In this document: positions 59,601-64,000 of the stretch, piece after piece
Numbering within the stretch: position 1 is the first letter of the stretch
How the letters are laid out: each line of letters starts with the position of its first letter
DNA from: Blepharisma japonicum
Taxonomy: Eukaryota; Ciliophora; Heterotrichea; Heterotrichida; Blepharismidae
Assembly (NCBI GenBank): GCA_949751835.1
Contig: CATKHK010000129.1
Span: 30,782-94,781, forward strand
Length of the DNA stretch: 64,000 nt
Direction of reading: 5' to 3'
Translations under genes and position numbers: made by a program
The notes under the pieces: generated by a model
Databases searched by the model: none
What the model was told of the DNA's origin: nothing
Seen by the model: only the letters and a program-made list of their open reading frames with translations

Positions 59601-60362
59601 TGCTATAATTTTGGATTGGTTATTAGAGTATTCCAGACAGCTAATATCATCAATGCTAATATGCACTTCTTCTTGGCTTGAAGTTTGTAAATTTATTAAT
59701 GTCAATTTACCATCATTTGAAAATGTTGCAAACTCTCCAGTCCGTGCTAAAGCCATTTGAGTGAAATTTCCTTCAAGAATGTCTTCTCTTTCTTGAAAAT
59801 TTTCAGGGTTGACTTTTACAATTTTTTGCTCTTTTAATAGGACATATAAAGAATTTTGATCATAAGACTGAATCATTTTTGGGATCTCAACACCGAAATC
59901 AAAGGTTTTTTCTTTGACTGGGAGAAGTGAAGGAAGCCTAACTTCATGAAGAGTTGTTCTGCCAGAGAATATTGCTTTTTGTTCACCTTTTAAAATGACA
60001 ACATAATTTAGCTTTTCACTAATTTTCTTCTCATCAAATTTTTGCGTTCTAGTGTCGATATAAAGAGCAAGCCCTTCGCAGGTGCTAGACAGATAATGGA
60101 TTTCATCTGAAAGCTTTGCTATATTAAGGACCCGGTAAGGCACACTGACTTCTGAAGGTAGAAGACAATTAAAAACAGTTGAGATATTAATTAGAGCATC
60201 TTTCATTGGATCCAGCTGTGCTTTATCATTACTAACTTGGATAGTTGTAGGCTTAATTTGGCTAAACTTAAATTCTTTGTCTATAGTGATAGAGGGAAGA
60301 GCATCTTTTTCAAATGACTTCTCGTCGCTTAGAAGAGGTTTAGATAACTGAAAATTATCCAT
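56649..60362 (-). CDS. WD40 - ankyrin-like - TRP-type channel fusion protein
   Basis: This 1,237-aa protein starts at ATG 60360-60362; TGA codons near 59448 and 58692 join three frames. Residues about 60-610 form WD40-like blades (YNFMSKEGVEIPLVDDDSD, ATGGNAQKVFLWDVKTMKKI, AAGNGNGIVFFWSISTGEF). An acidic linker lies near aa 625-655, then ankyrin-like helices (NTLHLYSYLNHPNLLKLALE). The channel part (about aa 915-1150) has six helices, a pore region (YRLDLGDFDSSGF) and the S6 and following helix (MIIMLNLLISIMGDTFGRVQ), as in TRP/polycystin-type cation channels. The C-terminus is coiled and acidic. It is inferred to be a cation channel gated or scaffolded through its large cytosolic domain. Confidence 0.87.
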
Positions 60363-61961
60363 TTATTTTCTTATGAAATGATTTTAAAGAAAATCAAGTT
60401 ATCTATTGCTAATCACTATTACTAGTATTAAATATAATCGTAATTTTGCAAAAGCCCTTAATTTTAGGTTTCTACATTGATGAATTTTGTTATTATAGGA
60501 TACGGATTGATTATTGAAACTTTATTAAATAACAGAAAATAATTAGGATTTAGATCATATAATTTCAGAAATAATTGCAGGTGCTGAAAATTATATAAAA
60601 TTTACGATTTAAAAAGTTTCATCTTTATTTTCTTATAGATGACTGTTTTGATTTGATTTTTTCATTCTTTAAATACTCTTGTGCTTGGTTTTTTATAGTA
60701 TCTTTAATGAATATTCCTATCTAAATGAAAATATATAAAAATTAAATTTTTCCATGCATAAGCCCTTTCCTTAGGCAGAGTCTTTTGGCTCTTAATTCGA
60801 CTTAGTTTCTTCTTCAAACTCCGCCATCTAGCTGGCCTAATGCTACTTCAACTTGTATCGATCTTTTATTAGAGTAGACGCTTTTAGTTTGCCTCTTAGA
60901 TTGTGTATTCCAGAATCTCAGGATCTGGAATGGAAGAGTCTGATTATAGTCCCAGTCGACTTCAACTCAGTCTACCGCGTCTATCACCTGCTAAAAGGTT
61001 GCGAATTCAGGATAGATTATGAATCTTAAAGTTAACAATGATTTTCTGTTTGCTTTCTAAGCTTGCATTATATAACTCTTCTTCGACTATCGGCAAGAAA
61101 TCGTTACTTTCTTCCAATACTTTGGATAATGGGATTTCAAGAGGTAATATGAATGGCATCCTATAACGGCTCCAACTATCGTTCTTTTTGGCAGATAAGG
61201 TCCAGCAGGGACAATCAATTTTTGTTTAAAATGCTTAACACTGGTAAACCCTTTCTTTAACGCAGTTTTGTAGTTCGATCCAATAGTGAATATTACAGCT
61301 GCATCACCTGCTGGCAGCATCCCTTGACCTTAAACGTCGCTAGAATGTTAAATTGGATTTAAGTGGCAGGATTAGCGAGGTGCACAATTTTCATTTAGCT
61401 TTTCCATTGGAATCTCTAAGATGTTGGGACATGTCGAGCTTTAATGTGCAGCTCAATGTATCATCTACTTCGAGGTTTGGTGCTACTTCTGTTGGAGTTG
61501 ACCAGGCGAAGAGAAATCCAGCCCTCTAACTTCATAATTGTGCTTAAACAACGTAGAGGCTGTATGAGGCTGTGATACTATCTTTCCGTTCTCCTTCATT
61601 TACTTAAAAATTTTGATTTTCCCAAGAATAAAATTTTGTTTTGCAGGTTTTTGTTGTTGTTGTATTCATCCAATCTTTTCTTGAGTAGCTGAAAAAATAT
61701 AAAATTAAAAGCACATTAATAGATCTTTTCATTAACCAACTTTGTATTTCTCGTTTGGCTATTTCTTTCTTTCACAATTTGTTATCTAAACTGGCTTCCA
61801 ACTATTGCTTACTTCTAAAAGATAAATGGAGAAATTACAGATTTAATAGCTATTCTAGGTATTAAAATTGTGCCAGATCACCAACTATTGGTGAAGTCTA
61901 ATTAAATTAAATTTAATTATATTTTGGTATTGAACTGGCATTTAAATAATTAGCTAAAAGC
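60363..61961. other. Spacer between the WD40-TRP paralogues
   Basis: The outer parts are AT-rich. The centre is the compositionally distinct island listed next. Confidence 0.6.
60760..61620 (-). pseudogene. GC-richer island with frame-broken coding potential
   Basis: On the minus strand several protein-like stretches follow one another in changing frames. They include EVRGLDFSS, then STPTEVAPNLEVDDTLSC, then IVPAGPYLPKRTIVGAVIG, then LPIVEEELYNASLESKQK, then FQILRFWNTQSKRQ. Stops and shifts lie between them, and no 15-16 nt intron that I tested restores a single frame. Composition is visibly richer in G and C than the flanks. I do not recognise the family. A decayed inserted gene or mobile-element relic is the simplest reading. 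Confidence 0.45.
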
Positions 61962-64000
61962 TTAATAATCTTCTTCTTCCTCACTTTCTTCTCCACTTTC
62001 TTCATCAGAATCCTCATCAGGGTACCCATCTTCTTCTTCCTCTGCTTTCTTGTCTCCTTCTAACTTAGTCCATATCTTCTTCAGCATTTCTTCAATATTA
62101 TCCAACCTTTTATTGTTCTGCAATTCAAATCTCTTTATGTGTTTTTTGATATTTACCACTCTGGTGTTAATATTTTTTTCTGTTTCTTCAGATTCTTCAT
62201 CAGTAAGCACTTGGAAATAAGAACTTTCATTGAAATTTTTCTTCCAAAACATCAATGTTTCTATTTCTTTGATCATTCCTAGTAATTCTTTTCTGTCTGC
62301 AATTGCTGAGTTTTCTTGAACTCTTCCAAAAGTGTCGCCCATAATTGAGATCAAGAGATTTAGCATGATTATCATATTGATCATAGTAGCCAAGAACAAG
62401 CATACCCATTGAGTTGAAGTAAAACCAGAGGAATCAAAATCTCCAAGGTCTAGTCTATATGAGAGTTTAATATAGTCTATTAGTTTAGGATCATTTTTAT
62501 CCATAACTAAGAAGATAAATGCGAAAGCAAGAGTCGAGTAGAAGAGGAGGATAAGGAAAGATGTGATATCTTTTATTACTTGAGTAATCAGATTTACCAT
62601 GTATCTCGTATTTTTAAAGACTCTGAAATAGGTGATTCCTCTCATCCACGAAACTACAACAAGTCCTACTAAAATATCGTAGCTAAGATCAGAGTGCTCG
62701 TCTTCTGCCCAATTAAGAGATACATAGACTATAATTAATATAGTTCTAATTGCATCAATATAATTCCAGACATCCTCTAGATACTCTGAAGGTGATATGA
62801 TAAACTGGAATACTTCATAAGAAGACAGCAGTAAGCTGAAAATGAAAATAATTACCAAAGGTAGTGATTGTCCTATAAAGTATAGGAGATAAACTGAAAG
62901 CAAAACCATATAGATTGTATATATGATTGCTTGCCAATACATAGCTCATTTAAGATCTTCCCACTTATGATCTAATATATCTTGTATAAACTTTGTCATG
63001 AAAATAGCGGAATTAGGGCACACTTCAAGACTTTCTAAGAATTGCATGCTTGCTTTAGATCCATTAGTCAATGGAAACGGCAAAGAAGTTGTCATGCATA
63101 CAACAGGTTTACCTCTGAGCCTTTTTTGTCCTTGCTGTAAGAAATTTGATTCTAATGGGCAAATTTCTTTTGAGTTATAATAAATCGGGGTTGGCAATGA
63201 CTCATCAACAAACTTGGCAAATTTCCCTTTATAAGGGGTATAGATTAGCTTATAAAACTTGGTTAAGGATGGATAGCCAAGCATATTAAGAAAAATAATG
63301 CAGTCTTCTGAAATGAAATTAAGGGCATTAGGATTTCCTTTTAAGAGCTTTCCAACAGAAGTCACAATTGCACTTACACAGCCTGAGAAATTATTTTTAA
63401 TCGCAGAAGATAGAGCGTTTTCATCAAAATTGGTATTGAATAGCAAGCCCCCTTCATCAAGTGCTAATTTGAGCTGATTTGGATGGTTGTAGTAAGAATA
63501 AAGGTGAAGAGTATTGATTCTATACGGCATAATAATTCATTTGTCATTCTCTGGCTTATGTTGCTTCCCTTTATTTTTTAAGAGGTCCATGACATATTTC
63601 ATATAAGAAAACTCGCTTCCAGGTCCGGCAACAACTACATCATTAATTGCTAGAGGATTTCTCTTAATAAATAAAATATCAAGAAGATCGCTTTTCATTT
63701 CTTTATCTTCATCTTCGTCTTCGTCTTCTTCTTCTTCTTTTTCTTTTTCTTTTTTTTTTCTTCTTCTTCTTCTTCTTCTTCTTCTTCTTCTTCTGCTGCT
63801 TCTTCTTCTTCTTCTTCTTTTTCTTCTTGTTCTCCTTCTTCTTCTTCTTCTTCTTCCTTTTCTTCGTTGCTTTCTTTTTCCTCATTTCCGCTCTCTTCTT
63901 TTTCCTTATTTTGCTCTCCTTTTGTCTCGCTTTCATCTTTTTCTTCCGTTTTGTTTATTGTATATGCTAAGTATTTTTCATCAGCTGTTAACTGAAAATA
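61962..64000 (-). CDS. WD40-TRP-type channel fusion paralogue, C-terminal part
   Basis: The gene ends at TAA 61962-61964 and runs off the right edge, giving 679 codons. It matches the C-terminal half of the neighbour at 56649-60362: ankyrin-like block (NTLHLYSYYNHPNQLKLALD), six channel helices, pore region YRLDLGDFDSSGF, S6 (INMIIMLNLLISIMGDTF) and a coiled, acidic C-terminus. TGA at 62943-62945 and at 63537-63539 are Trp. The acidic linker is greatly expanded here (63705-63925). Any WD40 part would lie beyond the window. The same-strand arrangement suggests tandem duplication. Confidence 0.87.
63705..63925 (-). repeat. Expanded GAA/GAG trinucleotide tract coding for an acidic run
   Basis: About 220 bases of TTC/CTT-rich repeat on the plus strand read as GAA/GAG on the coding strand. 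In the channel frame this gives a long Glu-rich run with a few Asp, Lys and Ala. The neighbour has only a short acidic linker at the same place. The Lys- and Arg-rich reading in another frame is a shadow. Confidence 0.85.

Noticed and set aside
63709-63936. Lys/Arg-rich protein on the minus strand
   Set aside because: It is the wrong frame of a GAA/GAG repeat; the channel frame through the same bases gives the acidic run.

Overview
The window looks like somatic (macronuclear) DNA of a heterotrich ciliate close to Blepharisma. Two things seen in the sequence support this. First, in-frame TGA codons sit at conserved tryptophan positions throughout, while genes end only at TAA or TAG, so UGA encodes Trp. 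A standard-code reading breaks nearly every gene. Second, spliceosomal introns of 15-16 nt (GT...AG) restore the reading frames of a Rab-like GTPase and a STIMATE/TMEM110-like protein. UGA=Trp together with such tiny introns is known from Blepharisma. All calls below read TGA as Trp.

Layout. 1-3.1 kb: tandem minus-strand mitochondrial carrier (SLC25) genes, with one edge fragment, one mosaic pseudogene and two intact copies. 3.15-5.8 kb: a small conserved-looking protein, an RRM-KH protein and an unknown protein. 6.4-11.3 kb: two paralogous NRF-6-like acyltransferase-3 membrane proteins. 12.7-14.9 kb: an OSCA/TMEM63-type channel. 15.3-17.4 kb: a B-box-like zinc finger protein with TPR-like helices. 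17.8-46.9 kb: the centrepiece, six intact paralogues of a large receptor (about 1,160 aa each) plus a C-terminal pseudogene fragment. Each protein has a signal peptide, two tandem type-1 periplasmic-binding (ANF receptor-like) domains, about nine membrane helices and a conserved cytosolic tail. Copy 1 is inverted, copies 2-6 are head-to-tail, and copies 4 and 5 lie in a recent 4.1-kb duplication. 47.7-55.8 kb: single-copy housekeeping genes, namely a TPR protein, HAD phosphatase, STIMATE-like protein, second RRM-KH protein, mitochondrial P-loop ATPase, ZCCHC4-like rRNA methyltransferase (with a frame break) and Rab-like GTPase. 55.8-56.6 kb: a decayed Cys-rich gene. 56.6-64 kb: two paralogous fusions of a WD40 propeller, ankyrin-like region and TRP-type channel; the second runs off the right edge and carries a long acidic repeat. 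Between them is a GC-richer island with broken coding potential.

The content is dominated by duplicated sensory and membrane genes (ligand-binding receptors, TRP fusions, an OSCA channel). The receptor array is the best candidate for an undescribed system. I infer it to be an extracellular ligand-sensing family of unknown ligand. Intergenic DNA is very AT-rich; I saw no tRNA, rRNA, CRISPR array or complete transposon.
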